Shown piece by piece: positions 35,335-44,149 of a stretch of DNA of 64,000 nucleotides. The stretch comes from Sphingopyxis sp. H073 (GTDB lineage Bacteria; Pseudomonadota; Alphaproteobacteria; Sphingomonadales; Sphingomonadaceae). The stretch covers positions 186,001-250,000 of the forward strand of contig NZ_LNSG01000006.1 of the NCBI RefSeq assembly GCF_001468395.1. The letters run 5' to 3'. Numbering within the stretch: the stretch's first letter is position 1; each line of letters opens with the position of its first letter. The notes under the pieces were generated by a model. That model had not been told where the DNA came from, did not search any database, and saw only the letters and a program-made list of their open reading frames with translations. The position numbers and the translations under genes were made by a program.

Positions 35335-36360
35335 TCAGCCCTTTTTCAGGTGCCGGCGGCCTAGCAGTTCGGCGATCTGGACCGCGTTCAGCGCCGCACC
35401 CTTGCGGAGATTGTCGCTGACGCACCAGAGATTGAGGCCATTGTCGACGGTGCTGTCGTCGCGCACGCGGCTGACGAAGGTCGCATAGTCGCCGACGCAC
35501 TCGACGGGGGTGATGTATCCGCCATCCTCGCGCTTATCGACGAGCATCACGCCCGGCGCTTCGCGGAGGATGCGCTGCGCGTCCTCGGCCGACAGTTCAT
35601 CCTCCATCTCGATGTTGATCGCCTCGGAGTGGCCGACGAACACCGGCACGCGGACGCAGGTCGCGGTGACCTTGATCTTCGGGTCGAGGATCTTCTTGGT
35701 TTCGGCGACCATCTTCCACTCTTCCTTGGTCGACCCGTCGTCGAGGAACTTGTCGATATGCGGGATGACGTTGAAGGCGATCTGCTTGGTGAATTTCTGC
35801 ACGTCCTTTTCGTCGCCGACGAAGATCTGGCGCGTCTGGTTCCAAAGCTCGTCCATGCCCGACTTGCCCGCGCCCGACACCGACTGATAGGTCGCAACGA
35901 CGACGCGCTTGATCTTCGCGGCATCGTGCAGCGGCTTCAGCGCGACGACCATCTGTGCGGTCGAGCAATTGGGGTTCGCGATGATGTTGCGCTTCACATA
36001 GCCGTCGATCGCGTCGGGGTTCACCTCGGGCACGATCAGCGGCACGTCGGGGTCCATGCGATAGAGCGACGAGTTGTCGATCACGACGCAGCCCGCCGCG
36101 GCGGCCTTGGGCGCATGGATCGCGGTCGCGTCGCTGCCGATCGCGAAAATCGCCATGTCCCAGCCGGTCCAGTCGAAATTCTCGATATTCTGGCATTTGA
36201 CGGTCTTGCCGGTATCGCCGATCTCGATCTCGTCGCCCTGGCTGCGCGACGATGCGACCGCGGCCAGTTCGGCAATCGGGAATTCACGCTCGGCCAGGAT
36301 GGCGAGCACTTCGCGCCCGACATTGCCCGTCGCGCCGGCGACAACGATACGATAACCCAT
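35335..36360 (-). CDS. asd: Aspartate-semialdehyde dehydrogenase
   Basis: NADPH-dependent reduction of aspartyl phosphate, the branch point to lysine/diaminopimelate, methionine and threonine. The 341-residue protein has GATGNVGREVL for NADP, VVIDNSSLYRMD, the active-site Cys132 in NPNCSTAQM, VSGAGKSG, and His244 in VFVGHSEAIN. GAGGAG lies upstream of the ATG. It ends 6 bp from a short repeat hairpin. DapF, another step of the diaminopimelate route, is encoded about 10 kb away on the other strand. Confidence 0.97.
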   Translation of the reverse strand: MGYRIVVAGATGNVGREVLAILAEREFPIAELAAVASSRSQGDEIEIGDTGKTVKCQNIENFDWTGWDMAIFAIGSDATAIHAPKAAAAGCVVIDNSSLYRMDPDVPLIVPEVNPDAIDGYVKRNIIANPNCSTAQMVVALKPLHDAAKIKRVVVATYQSVSGAGKSGMDELWNQTRQIFVGDEKDVQKFTKQIAFNVIPHIDKFLDDGSTKEEWKMVAETKKILDPKIKVTATCVRVPVFVGHSEAINIEMEDELSAEDAQRILREAPGVMLVDKREDGGYITPVECVGDYATFVSRVRDDSTVDNGLNLWCVSDNLRKGAALNAVQIAELLGRRHLKKG

Positions 36361-36406
36361 TTACTCACTCCTCAGCGTAGAACTCGGTTGAAAACATTGG
36401 GTAGGC

Positions 36407-37033
36407 TTAAACTTTCCAGCGGAAGTGGCCGGTCAGCGGATGCGCGAACAGCGCATCCTCCTCGCGGGCACCGCCGCCGATATTGTGGATCACCAGCGGC
36501 GTGCCGGTGGTATTCTTCCTGTCCGACACGATCCCGGTATGCGGCAGGCGCCCGCCGACCATTTGCGTGAAGATGTCGCCCGGACGCCAGTCGTCCCCAG
36601 CATCGGTGACCGGCACCGCCGCCTTCTGCCGCCGCCAGAAGGTTACAAGGTTGGGAACGCGGCGATGATCGATATTGCGGTCGGGGCGGCCGAGACCCCA
36701 ATTCTTCGGATAGGCCCCGAAATTGGCGCGCATGTCGGCGTTTACAAGGGCCTGCAGGTCGAGCGCGAGCGCGTCGCGAAAGGCGCGGATCACCACATCG
36801 GTGCAAACACCCTTCACCCGCTCGACATCGCCGTTCGGGAAGGCGAGCACCGTATAGGCGGGATCATAGCGCAGCGTGACACCGATCTGCCTGCGCGCCG
36901 CCGCAACGAGCCGCTGCGCATCGGTTGCAGCCGTCGCATTTCCCGAAAAGCCGAGCGCGAGCGCCGCGCCGAGGAAGGCGCGCCGTGTCGGTTGGAACAA
37001 GGGGGACGGCTGCAGCAAATTCGTTTCGCCCAA
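36407..37033 (-). CDS. DUF1287 family protein, predicted exported cysteine hydrolase
   Basis: A protein of about 208 residues. N-terminal TRRAFLGAALALGFSGNATA looks like an export signal with a Tat-like RR. The body has GVCTDVVIRAFRDALALDLQ (candidate catalytic Cys), DRNIDHRRVPNL and PHTGIVSDR (candidate His), as in the DUF1287 family, which resembles NlpC/P60-type cysteine peptidases. The role may be in cell-wall or peptide hydrolysis; this is not established. No ATG is available; TTG at 37033 is used but lies only 3 bp past the rplS terminator and has no ribosome site, so the start is uncertain. Confidence 0.8.
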   Translation of the reverse strand: MGETNLLQPSPLFQPTRRAFLGAALALGFSGNATAATDAQRLVAAARRQIGVTLRYDPAYTVLAFPNGDVERVKGVCTDVVIRAFRDALALDLQALVNADMRANFGAYPKNWGLGRPDRNIDHRRVPNLVTFWRRQKAAVPVTDAGDDWRPGDIFTQMVGGRLPHTGIVSDRKNTTGTPLVIHNIGGGAREEDALFAHPLTGHFRWKV

Positions 37034-37035
37034 AT

Positions 37036-37077
37036 GAAAACGACCGGCTCTGCCTGTTGGCGGAACCGGTCGTTTTT
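37036..37077. terminator. Strong terminator after rplS
   Basis: Arms ACGACCGG (37040-37047) and CCGGTCGT (37066-37073), extended by an inner TCTGCC/GGCGGA pairing, flanked by AAAA on one side and TTTTT on the other, so it can work in both directions. It separates the ribosomal operon from the DUF1287-asd genes. Confidence 0.9.
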
Positions 37078-37113
37078 GAAAGCTGTTTCGGCTTTGGGTG
37101 AGAGAAGCTCTCC

Positions 37114-37491
37114 TTAGCCTTCGCCGGCTTCCGACCGGTAATCGCGGCGTTCCGCAATACGCGCCGATTTACCAGTGCGACCACGCAGATAGTAAAGCTT
37201 CGCGCGGCGCACGGCGCCCTTGCGGACGACGGTAATGCTGTCGATGTTCGGCGAATAGAGCGGGAAGACGCGCTCGACACCTTCGCCGAACGACATTTTG
37301 CGCACGGTGAAGTTGGAGCCCATGCCCTTGTTCGAGCGCGCGATGCACACGCCCTCGAAATTCTGGACGCGGGTGCGTTCGCCTTCGACCACCTTCACGC
37401 CGACCTTCAGCGTGTCGCCGGGGCGGAATTCGGGGATCGTCTTGCCGGCCTTGGCAATTTCTTCGGCTTCGATCGTCTGGATGAGGTTCAT
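37114..37491 (-). CDS. rplS: 50S ribosomal protein L19
   Basis: Ribosomal protein at the 30S-50S interface. The 125 residues show the family core: [66 protein letters not shown] and [18 protein letters not shown]. It starts 5 bp after trmD, as in most bacteria, and is followed by a strong terminator. Confidence 0.98.
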   Translation of the reverse strand: MNLIQTIEAEEIAKAGKTIPEFRPGDTLKVGVKVVEGERTRVQNFEGVCIARSNKGMGSNFTVRKMSFGEGVERVFPLYSPNIDSITVVRKGAVRRAKLYYLRGRTGKSARIAERRDYRSEAGEG

Positions 37492-37496
37492 GTCCT

Positions 37497-38234
37497 CTAG
37501 TCCTTATTCTTTCGCCGCGCGCCAGAGGCAGGTCGGTCCCGAGCATCGACATGACGCTCCCAAAGGTCCGGCCTGCGTAACCGAGTATCCGTCTCCGCCT
37601 GACGTTTCCGCCAGGCATCGATCTTCGCATGATCCCCCGATCGCAGCACTTCGGGGATCGTGCGCCCTTCCCATATGGCAGGTCGGGTATAGTGGGGATA
37701 TTCGAGCAAACCGTTTTCAAACGATTCGTCATCACCACTTGAAGCCGCGCCCATTACGCCGGGAAGCAGCCGAATGCAAGCGTCGAGCAGCAACAGCGCC
37801 CCCATCTCGCCGCCCGACAGGATGATGTCGCCCATCGACAATTGTTCGATCGGCCTGGCATCGAAGAGGCGCTCGTCGAATCCCTCGAACCGACCGCACA
37901 GGATGATCGCACCCGGCCCTGCCGCAATCTCGCGCACGCGGGCCTGGGTCACCGGCATTCCGCGCGGCGTCATGGCGAGGATCGGGAGGTCCGGGTGCGC
38001 CGCGCTCGCGTGATCGACCGCCGCCGCCAGCACATCGGCCTTGAGCACCATCCCCGCACCTCCCCCCGCGGGGGTGTCGTCGACGGTGCGATGCTTGTCG
38101 GTGGCGAAGTCGCGGATCTGCACGGGCGCGCACGACCAAATGCCGCTTTCGAGTGCGCGTCCCGCCATACTGTGCCCCAGCGGACCGGGGAACATGTCGG
38201 GATAAAGCGTCAGGGGAACGGCGGCGAAACTCAT
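37497..38234 (-). CDS. trmD: tRNA (guanine-37-N1)-methyltransferase
   Basis: SPOUT-class enzyme making m1G37 with SAM, preventing +1 frameshifts. The 245-residue protein shows the trefoil-knot motifs: [11 protein letters not shown] at 57-67, [42 protein letters not shown], and the C-terminal [21 protein letters not shown]. The ATG at 38234 overlaps the stop of the upstream LysR gene as ATGA, an unusual partner for this gene. In most relatives rimM is directly upstream; here rpsP-rimM lie about 3 kb away. Confidence 0.97.
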   Translation of the reverse strand: MSFAAVPLTLYPDMFPGPLGHSMAGRALESGIWSCAPVQIRDFATDKHRTVDDTPAGGGAGMVLKADVLAAAVDHASAAHPDLPILAMTPRGMPVTQARVREIAAGPGAIILCGRFEGFDERLFDARPIEQLSMGDIILSGGEMGALLLLDACIRLLPGVMGAASSGDDESFENGLLEYPHYTRPAIWEGRTIPEVLRSGDHAKIDAWRKRQAETDTRLRRPDLWERHVDARDRPASGARRKNKD

Positions 38235-39148
38235 GGCAGCGGCTCCCATAGCGGCTCGGGGATCATCTGGCGATCCATCTCCAGCTCCTCGTGCAGCCAT
38301 TCGCGGAAGCGCTCGATCTTGCGCACCCCCACCCGATTGTCGCGGTGGACGAGGAAATTGCCGGTGCCGGGCTCGTAAATGGTCTCGAACGGCCGCACGA
38401 GCCGCCCCGTCTCGAGCTCGGTCCGCCAGTAGAGCGGGGTCATCAGCGCGATGCCGAAGCCGCCCTGCACCGCGATCGCTTCCTGCAACTGGCTGTCGAG
38501 TTCGATCCCGCGGCGCGGCGGCGGGGGCGTGCCGATGCCCGCCTGTGCCAGCCAGCCCGCCCACCAGGGATCGTTGGGCGCCAAACGCTCGGCGCGCAGC
38601 AGGTCGGCGGGCGTCGCGATATGGTTCGCATCAAGAAACACCGGCGAACAGATCGGGGTCACATGGCTGCGGAACAGAAAGTCGGTGCGCAGCCCCGGCC
38701 AGTGACCGTTGCCGGTGCGCAGCGCGACGTCGACACTGGTCGCGTCAAAATCGACGAGGTCGTTCGACATCAGCAACCGGACGGCAAGGTCGGGGTAGCG
38801 AAGCTGGAAGCGGCCGATCCGCGCGCTAAGCCAGGTGCCGCCGAGCGTGATCGCGGCGCTGATCGTCAGCACCTCCGCATCGTCGCTGCTGATCGCGGCG
38901 AAGGCGTCACCCATCGCGGCGAAAGCTCCGCTTATTGTCGGCAACAGCCGCTGCCCGGTTTCGGAAAGGCGCACCCGTCCCTTCTCCCGCACGAACAGCG
39001 CACGGCCGAGCCGCTGCTCCAATTGGCGGATTTGATAGCTTATCGCGGCCTGCGTCATCCCGAGTTCCTCACCGGCGCGCGAGAAATTCTGCAGGCGTGC
39101 GGCCGCCTCGAAGGCACGAACGGCGGCAAGGGGCGGAAGTTTCGACAT
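38231..39148 (-). CDS. LysR-family transcriptional regulator (GcvA/AmpR-like)
   Basis: A 305-residue LTTR. DNA-binding domain at the N-terminus: [45 protein letters not shown], the pattern of the GcvA/AmpR subgroup, followed by a periplasmic-binding-like effector domain. It is divergent from a small plus-strand gene and ends overlapping trmD (ATGA), so its transcript probably continues into trmD-rplS. The inducer is unknown. A serine-hydrolase gene of the class C beta-lactamase fold lies beyond the small gene, recalling AmpR-AmpC pairs, although the orientation differs. Confidence 0.92.
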   Translation of the reverse strand: MSKLPPLAAVRAFEAAARLQNFSRAGEELGMTQAAISYQIRQLEQRLGRALFVREKGRVRLSETGQRLLPTISGAFAAMGDAFAAISSDDAEVLTISAAITLGGTWLSARIGRFQLRYPDLAVRLLMSNDLVDFDATSVDVALRTGNGHWPGLRTDFLFRSHVTPICSPVFLDANHIATPADLLRAERLAPNDPWWAGWLAQAGIGTPPPPRRGIELDSQLQEAIAVQGGFGIALMTPLYWRTELETGRLVRPFETIYEPGTGNFLVHRDNRVGVRKIERFREWLHEELEMDRQMIPEPLWEPLP

Positions 39149-39157
39149 CGGCGATAT

Positions 39158-39172
39158 ATAAGCTCTACTTAT
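39158..39172. promoter_or_regulatory. Candidate LysR binding site (T-N11-A)
   Basis: ATAAG-N5-CTTAT, an inverted repeat with the LTTR T-N11-A core, lies 10 bp upstream of the LysR gene in the 100-bp divergent gap to the small gene at 39249. Confidence 0.5.
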
Positions 39173-39248
39173 GATATCCAGCAAAGCTTTTGTTGGCTTT
39201 GCCGTCTCGTCAGGCGCATTTGAAGGGGGCCAAGACAGGAGACAGGCC

Positions 39249-39470
39249 ATGATGGAAGAGCATTTCATGCGCGGCTGGGTACACGGCCACGAACGGATGA
39301 GCGCCGATATCGATCGCGCGATCAAATGGCTCGGCGCCAGGTTCCGCGCGTTCGTGGACCTTGTCACCCCGATCCATGCGCCGGGCGAAGATTCCTATTT
39401 CGACTGCGCCGTCCCGGCGCGCCGCCTCGCGAAGCGGGCGGTGCCGGCGCGCGTCACGAAACGCCGCTGA
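39249..39470 (+). CDS. Small protein of unknown function, divergent from LysR
   Basis: A 73-residue, basic, soluble-looking protein (MMEEHFMRGWVHGHERMSAD at the start). The region ERMSADIDRAIKWLGARFRAF is likely helical, and the C-terminus is rich in Arg, Lys and Ala. I know no family. AGGAG lies about nine bases before the ATG, so translation is plausible. Being divergent from a LysR gene with a T-N11-A site between them, it is the most likely direct target of that regulator. A strong bidirectional terminator follows. Confidence 0.65.
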   Translation: MMEEHFMRGWVHGHERMSADIDRAIKWLGARFRAFVDLVTPIHAPGEDSYFDCAVPARRLAKRAVPARVTKRR

Positions 39471-39478
39471 GCGGCGCA

Positions 39479-39518
39479 GGCCTGCCGCCCCACCCCCCTT
39501 GCAACGGGGCGGCAGGCC
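39479..39518. terminator. Bidirectional terminator between the small gene and the serine hydrolase
   Basis: A perfect 13-bp stem GGCCTGCCGCCCC / GGGGCGGCAGGCC with a 14-nt loop lies between two convergent genes. It lacks a strong T-tract, but the stem is very stable. Confidence 0.8.
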
Positions 39519-39524
39519 CAAATA

Positions 39525-41039
39525 TCAGGGCGCGTCCCTGACGACACGAAAGCGCAGCGCCTGGACCGTCGCCGGCCGGGTCGGCGCCAGCAGCAACTGT
39601 CCGTCGAGCTTGCCCTTCGTGCACTTGAGGCGAAACGCCGTCGACATCGCGCCCGTCGGCGCCAACGGCTCGTCCGCCGGGCATTCGCCGACCTCCGCCT
39701 TCAATCGCGCGAATTCGGCCGTCCAATTCTCCGCCGAGCGGTCCATCAGGAAATTCATCGCCAACCTGCCCCGAAGAGGGCCCAGGTTCCCCGCCGCATA
39801 AGCCGCCTTCGACAAAGCATAGAGGCCCGCAACCGCCGGCGAAACCGCCACCGCGCGAACCTCGAGCAACCCCGCCTTGTGCATCGCGACGGCCGTGTCC
39901 CACGCGGGCGCCGACGGCCCTGCATAGGTGCGGTTCGAGAGCGCGAAGACGCCGACGCCATGATCGGGCATCAGCATCACATGGCTGCCATATCCCGGAT
40001 AGCCACCGCCATGCGCGAGGGTGAGGCCGAGGTCGCAGTCCTGCGCGACGCGCCACCCCATGCCATAGGCCGTCGCCAGCTTGCACGCAGTTCCGCCGCT
40101 CGACCCGATGCGGTTCGTGACCGCGACGAAATTGAGCCCCTGCGCAATCTCGCGCACCGTCGACCGCTTGACCGGCCCGCGATCGGGATCGTCGCGCGCG
40201 GGCCAGGCCGAGAGCAGGAAGGCGACCCATTTCGCATAATCCCGCGCGCTGACCTGCAGCCCGCCCATGGCGTTGAACGCGCCGTCGACCATCTCGGGCT
40301 CGGCGGTCCAGCGCTCATTCTCCCAGCGATAGCCGAGCGCATAGCGCGCTTTCGGGGCCTGCGGCGCGTCATAACCGCTGCTCGTCATGCCGAGCGGGGT
40401 CAGGATCGTCTGCCGGACATAGTCGGTGTACGCCATGCCCGACGCCTTCGACACGATCCGGCCGAGCAAGGCGTAGCCGAAGTTCGAATATTCATGTTGG
40501 CTCTGCGGTACGCGGCTGAACGGCACGCCCGCCGCGATCATCTTGGTGAATTCGTCTTGCGGCAGCACCTGCTGGCGGTCGCCCCAGGGGTCGTCGGTGA
40601 CGAAACCGCCGACATGCTGGAGCAGATCGCGGATGCGGATGCGCGGACTGTCCCTCGTCGGGTAGGTCCAGCCCTTCATCTCGGGGATATAGTCCTCGGC
40701 GAGATCGTCGAGCCGCAGCTTGCCGTCGTCGCGCAGCTTCAGGATCGACAGCGCGGTGAAGGCCTTGGTCATCGAGGCGATACGGAACAGGCTGTCGGGG
40801 GTGACGGGCCGCTTGTCGTCGATATTCTGGACGCCGACGCCCTTCACATAGGCGAGCTTGCCGTCCTTCACGACGCCATAGACGAGGCCGGGGACGTGCT
40901 GGTCAGCCTGGAATTTCGCGAAGAGCGCATCGATTTCGGGAGCGAGCTGGTCGAGGGTCTTGGGCCCGCCTTCCTGCCCCGTGGCGGGAACCGCGCCCGC
41001 AAATATGAGAGCAAAAGCGAAGCCTGTTTCCCAGCGCAT
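39525..41039 (-). CDS. Serine hydrolase of the beta-lactamase (class C) / PBP4* family, secreted
   Basis: A 504-residue exported protein with a signal peptide (TGFAFALIFAGAVPATG). It has the SxxK motif at Ser89-Lys92 (RIASMTKAF), YSN at 184-186 (HEYSNFGYALLG) and an HGG-type third motif in LTLAHGGGYPGYG. The C-terminal 120 residues form an extra domain. Such proteins are esterases, D-aminopeptidases or weak beta-lactamases; activity cannot be read from sequence. GGGAGGG precedes the ATG at 41039. It sits between rimM and trmD, splitting a normally contiguous ribosomal cluster. Confidence 0.9.
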   Translation of the reverse strand: MRWETGFAFALIFAGAVPATGQEGGPKTLDQLAPEIDALFAKFQADQHVPGLVYGVVKDGKLAYVKGVGVQNIDDKRPVTPDSLFRIASMTKAFTALSILKLRDDGKLRLDDLAEDYIPEMKGWTYPTRDSPRIRIRDLLQHVGGFVTDDPWGDRQQVLPQDEFTKMIAAGVPFSRVPQSQHEYSNFGYALLGRIVSKASGMAYTDYVRQTILTPLGMTSSGYDAPQAPKARYALGYRWENERWTAEPEMVDGAFNAMGGLQVSARDYAKWVAFLLSAWPARDDPDRGPVKRSTVREIAQGLNFVAVTNRIGSSGGTACKLATAYGMGWRVAQDCDLGLTLAHGGGYPGYGSHVMLMPDHGVGVFALSNRTYAGPSAPAWDTAVAMHKAGLLEVRAVAVSPAVAGLYALSKAAYAAGNLGPLRGRLAMNFLMDRSAENWTAEFARLKAEVGECPADEPLAPTGAMSTAFRLKCTKGKLDGQLLLAPTRPATVQALRFRVVRDAP

Positions 41040-41104
41040 AGTCCCTCCCTGGCAAATCCCGGTCAGGCTAACAGCGGGTGAGACCGTCGACAATCATACT
41101 CCTT

Positions 41105-41180
41105 CGTCGCCCCGGACTTGATCCGGGGTCCATTGCCGCCAGCGCCGGAAAATGGATCCCGGAACAGGTCCGGGGTGACG
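41105..41180. repeat. REP-like palindrome, family A, copy 4
   Basis: Arms related to CGTCGCCCCGGACTTGATCC and its complement; the right arm carries changes (GGAACAGGTCCGGGGTGACG). It lies 20 bp beyond rimM, at the junction where the ribosomal cluster is interrupted. Confidence 0.85.
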
Positions 41181-41199
41181 AGCAATAAGGGAGCGCCCG

Positions 41200-41709
41200 T
41201 TACTCGACGAACGCCGCGTCGACGGTCACGCCGTCGTCGGTCCATGCCGGAACCGCCTGCGCGTTCATCGGCACCATGAACCGGACGGGCTTCTTGCCGG
41301 GCTCGGCCGGTTTCTCGATTTCGAGGATGTCGCCGGCACCGAAATTCTCGACCGCAGCGACATGGCCGATGGCGCTGCCATCGGTCGAGACGCACGGTAG
41401 GCCGACCAGATCGTGATGATAATATTCGCCCGGCCCGAGCGGCGGCAGCGCCGAGCGCGGCACGGTCAGCACCGTGCCGCGCAAGGCTTCGGCCGCGCTG
41501 CGGTCGCGCACTTCGGCAAAGATCGCGACCGCACCCTGGTTCGCGGGACGCACCGACTTGAGCGTCAGTTTCCGCCCGCCCGCGTCGAAAACGGAAAAGG
41601 CGCGGAGAGCCTCTGCGCCTTCGCCAAATAGCTTGAGTCGCACCTCGCCCCGCACCCCATGCGCGCCGGCGATGGCGGCGAGGGTGACGGGGCGGTTTGC
41701 GTCGGCCAA
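41200..41709 (-). CDS. rimM: 16S rRNA processing protein RimM
   Basis: Assembly factor for the 30S head that binds ribosomal protein S19. The 169-residue protein has the N-terminal RimM beta-barrel (IAGAHGVRGEVRLKLFGE) and the C-terminal PRC-barrel (GEYYHHDLVGLPCVSTDG, then NFGAGDILEIEK and the end motif MVPMNAQAVPAWTDDGVTVD). The start is TTG at 41709, three bases after the rpsP stop. It is the last gene of the ffh-rpsP-rimM string. Confidence 0.95.
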   Translation of the reverse strand: MADANRPVTLAAIAGAHGVRGEVRLKLFGEGAEALRAFSVFDAGGRKLTLKSVRPANQGAVAIFAEVRDRSAAEALRGTVLTVPRSALPPLGPGEYYHHDLVGLPCVSTDGSAIGHVAAVENFGAGDILEIEKPAEPGKKPVRFMVPMNAQAVPAWTDDGVTVDAAFVE

Positions 41710-41712
41710 GGC

Positions 41713-42402
41713 TTAGCCTTCGGCCTTTTCTTCGCCGGCTTCTTCAGCGGGCGCTTCTTCGGCAGCCGGAGCTTCTTCGGCCGCAGCTTCTTCGGCCACC
41801 GGGCCGCCTTCGGCGACTTCCTCGGCAATCGCGGTCGCGTCGTCGGCGGTAGCGTCGGCCGGGACTTCTTCGGCGACGGCGTCGGCCACCGCTTCGGCGG
41901 TTTCTTCGCTCTTCACCGAACCGGTCGCATCCGATTCAGCAGCTTCGGGAGCAGCGGCTTCTTCGGCAACAACTTCGTCGGCAGCGACTTCTTCAGCGGC
42001 CGGCGCTTCGACTTCGGGTTCCGGCGCCGGAGCGGCGGCGGCAGCGGCTGCAGCTTCTTCGGCCTCAGCGATCTTCGCGGCCTTCTCTTCGGCGCGTTCC
42101 TTGGCCTTTTCGCCGGGTTCGGCCTTCTTCGGGTTGTTACGAGCGGCGCGTTCCTTGACGCCGGCGGCGTCGAGGAAGCGGGCAACGCGGTCGGTCGGCT
42201 GCGCACCGACGCTCAGCCAATGCGCGGCGCGCTCGGCGTCGAGCTTCACGCGCTCCGGATTGTCCTTGGCGAGCAGCGGGTTGTAGCTGCCGAGACGCTC
42301 GATGAAGCGGCCGTCGCGCGGGCTGCGCGAATCGGCGACGACGATCTTGTAATAGGGGCGCTTTTTCGAACCGCCGCGCGAAAGGCGAATGGAGGTAGCC
42401 AT
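41713..42402 (-). CDS. rpsP: 30S ribosomal protein S16 with a long Ala/Glu-rich C-terminal extension
   Basis: Residues 1 to about 90 form the normal S16 domain ([51 protein letters not shown]). About 140 further residues follow, made almost wholly of Ala, Glu, Pro, Val and Asp with repeats such as [20 protein letters not shown], giving 229 residues where most S16 proteins have 80-100. The tail is strongly acidic, unlike ribosomal proteins in general. Tandem GCTTCTTCGGC-type units on the plus strand show repeat expansion. rimM is 3 bp downstream and ffh 40 bp upstream. Confidence 0.95.
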   Translation of the reverse strand: MATSIRLSRGGSKKRPYYKIVVADSRSPRDGRFIERLGSYNPLLAKDNPERVKLDAERAAHWLSVGAQPTDRVARFLDAAGVKERAARNNPKKAEPGEKAKERAEEKAAKIAEAEEAAAAAAAAPAPEPEVEAPAAEEVAADEVVAEEAAAPEAAESDATGSVKSEETAEAVADAVAEEVPADATADDATAIAEEVAEGGPVAEEAAAEEAPAAEEAPAEEAGEEKAEG

Positions 42403-42442
42403 GATATTTTCCTTTACGTTCAAATAGTAGAGTTGGTCGAAA

Positions 42443-43903
42443 TCATTTCTTCTTGTTGATCAGATTGGCGAGGTCGGGCGGGATCGCCCCGCCGCCGAGC
42501 CCGGGCAGCCCGCCGAGGCCACCGCCGCCGCCCATGCCGCCGCCACCCATGCCGGGGATGCCGCCGCCCTTGCCGAACAGCGCGCCGAGCCCTTTCAGGC
42601 CGCCCATCTTGCGGATCTTCTTCATTGCGGTGGACATTTCCTGATGCATCTTCAGCACCCGGTTCACCTGCTGCACCGTCGTCCCCGACCCGTTCGCGAT
42701 GCGGATCTTGCGCTTCGCGGTGATGATCTCCGGCTTCGCACGTTCCTTGGGGGTCATCGAGCTCATGATCGCATCGAAGTGAATCAGCATCTTGTCGTTG
42801 GCGCCGCTCTCCGCCATCGCCGCCTGCGCCTTCTTGAGGCCGGGGATCATGCCGGCGAGCGCGCCGAGGCCGCCCATGCGGCGCATCTGGTTCAATTGTG
42901 TGCGAAGATCGTCGAGGTCGAACTGACCCTTCGCCATCTTCTTCGCCATCGCCTCGGCCTCTTCGGCCTGGATCGTCTCGGCGGCGCGTTCGACAAGGCT
43001 GACGACGTCGCCCATGCCGAGGATGCGGCCCGCGATACGCGAGGGCTGGAAGAGTTCGAGCCCGTCGAGCTTTTCGCCCGTGCCCGCGAACTTGATCGGC
43101 TTGCCGGTGACCGCGCGCATCGACAGCGCGGCACCGCCGCGCGCATCGCCGTCCATACGGGTGAGCACGACGCCGGTCAGCGGCACCTGATCGGTGAAGC
43201 GCTGCGCGACCTGTACCGCGTCCTGACCGGTCAGGCTGTCGACGACGAGTAGCGTCTCGGTCGGGTTCGCCGTGCGCGACACCGCCTGCATCTCGTCCAT
43301 CAACTGCTGGTCGACGTGGAGGCGGCCCGCGGTGTCGAGCATCAGGACATCATAGCCCTGCAGCTTCGCCGCCTGCAGCGCGCGCCGGGCGATCTCGACC
43401 GGCTGCTGGCCGGCGACGATCGGGAGCGTCGCGACGTCGATCTGGCTGCCGAGGACGGCGAGCTGTTCCTGCGCGGCGGGGCGGTTGACGTCGAGCGACG
43501 CCATCAACACCTTCTTGCGCTCCTTGTCCTTCAACCGCTTGGCGATCTTCGCGGTCGTCGTCGTCTTGCCCGAGCCCTGAAGGCCGACCATCATGATGAC
43601 GGCGGGCGGGGTGACGGCGATTTCGAGCTCGGCGGTTTCGGAGCCGAGCATTTCGGTCAGCGCGTCGCTGACGATCTTGACCACCTGCTGCCCCGGGGTC
43701 ACCGAGCGGAGGACATTCTGGCCGATCGCGAGGTCTGTGACCTGATCGACGAAGCTGCGCACGACGGGCAGCGCGACGTCGGCTTCGAGCAGGGCGATTC
43801 GCACTTCGCGCATCGCCGCGCGCACGTCGGCCTCGGTCAGCGCGCCGCGACCGCGGAGCTTTCCGAAAACATCGCCAAGCCGATTGCTCAGACTGTCGAA
43901 CAT
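42443..43903 (-). CDS. ffh: Signal recognition particle protein Ffh
   Basis: GTPase that binds signal sequences and 4.5S RNA for co-translational targeting, partner of FtsY (also in this window). The 486-residue protein has an N domain, G domain with GLQGSGKTT at 107-115, [15 protein letters not shown] and [10 protein letters not shown], and a Met-rich M domain. The C-terminus is a Gly/Met-rich run ([18 protein letters not shown]) ending in NLINKKK. The ATG at 43903 gives the usual [10 protein letters not shown] start. Confidence 0.97.
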   Translation of the reverse strand: MFDSLSNRLGDVFGKLRGRGALTEADVRAAMREVRIALLEADVALPVVRSFVDQVTDLAIGQNVLRSVTPGQQVVKIVSDALTEMLGSETAELEIAVTPPAVIMMVGLQGSGKTTTTAKIAKRLKDKERKKVLMASLDVNRPAAQEQLAVLGSQIDVATLPIVAGQQPVEIARRALQAAKLQGYDVLMLDTAGRLHVDQQLMDEMQAVSRTANPTETLLVVDSLTGQDAVQVAQRFTDQVPLTGVVLTRMDGDARGGAALSMRAVTGKPIKFAGTGEKLDGLELFQPSRIAGRILGMGDVVSLVERAAETIQAEEAEAMAKKMAKGQFDLDDLRTQLNQMRRMGGLGALAGMIPGLKKAQAAMAESGANDKMLIHFDAIMSSMTPKERAKPEIITAKRKIRIANGSGTTVQQVNRVLKMHQEMSTAMKKIRKMGGLKGLGALFGKGGGIPGMGGGGMGGGGGLGGLPGLGGGAIPPDLANLINKKK

Positions 43904-44149
43904 GCGCCTAAAAAACCCTTTCTGACGACCGCAACGCAAAACACGCCGGTGAGCGAAACCTCGCCAACCAGCGGTATCCGTGGACAGTGTTTTCCGTCGC
44001 GGATGTCGTATCTGCCCGTCCGCAAGATGCGTCCGAACGGGGCGCCATTACGCAAAACGGCGGCAAAAGGCAAGCACGGCGTCGGTTCGCACTTAACGCA
44101 AATTTCACCGCTCGCCGCCACTATGGCTGCGATGGGTGGGAATAGTTAC
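43904..44149. other. Divergent intergenic region between ffh and the GGDEF-EAL gene
   Basis: About 245 bp carrying promoters in both directions by necessity. I see no confident -35/-10 pairs, no hairpin terminator and no small gene. SRP RNA was considered here because of ffh, but no GGAA-tetraloop hairpin is evident. Confidence 0.5.

Noticed and set aside
43904..44149. 4.5S/SRP RNA gene next to ffh
   Set aside because: No long hairpin with the conserved GGAA loop could be found.
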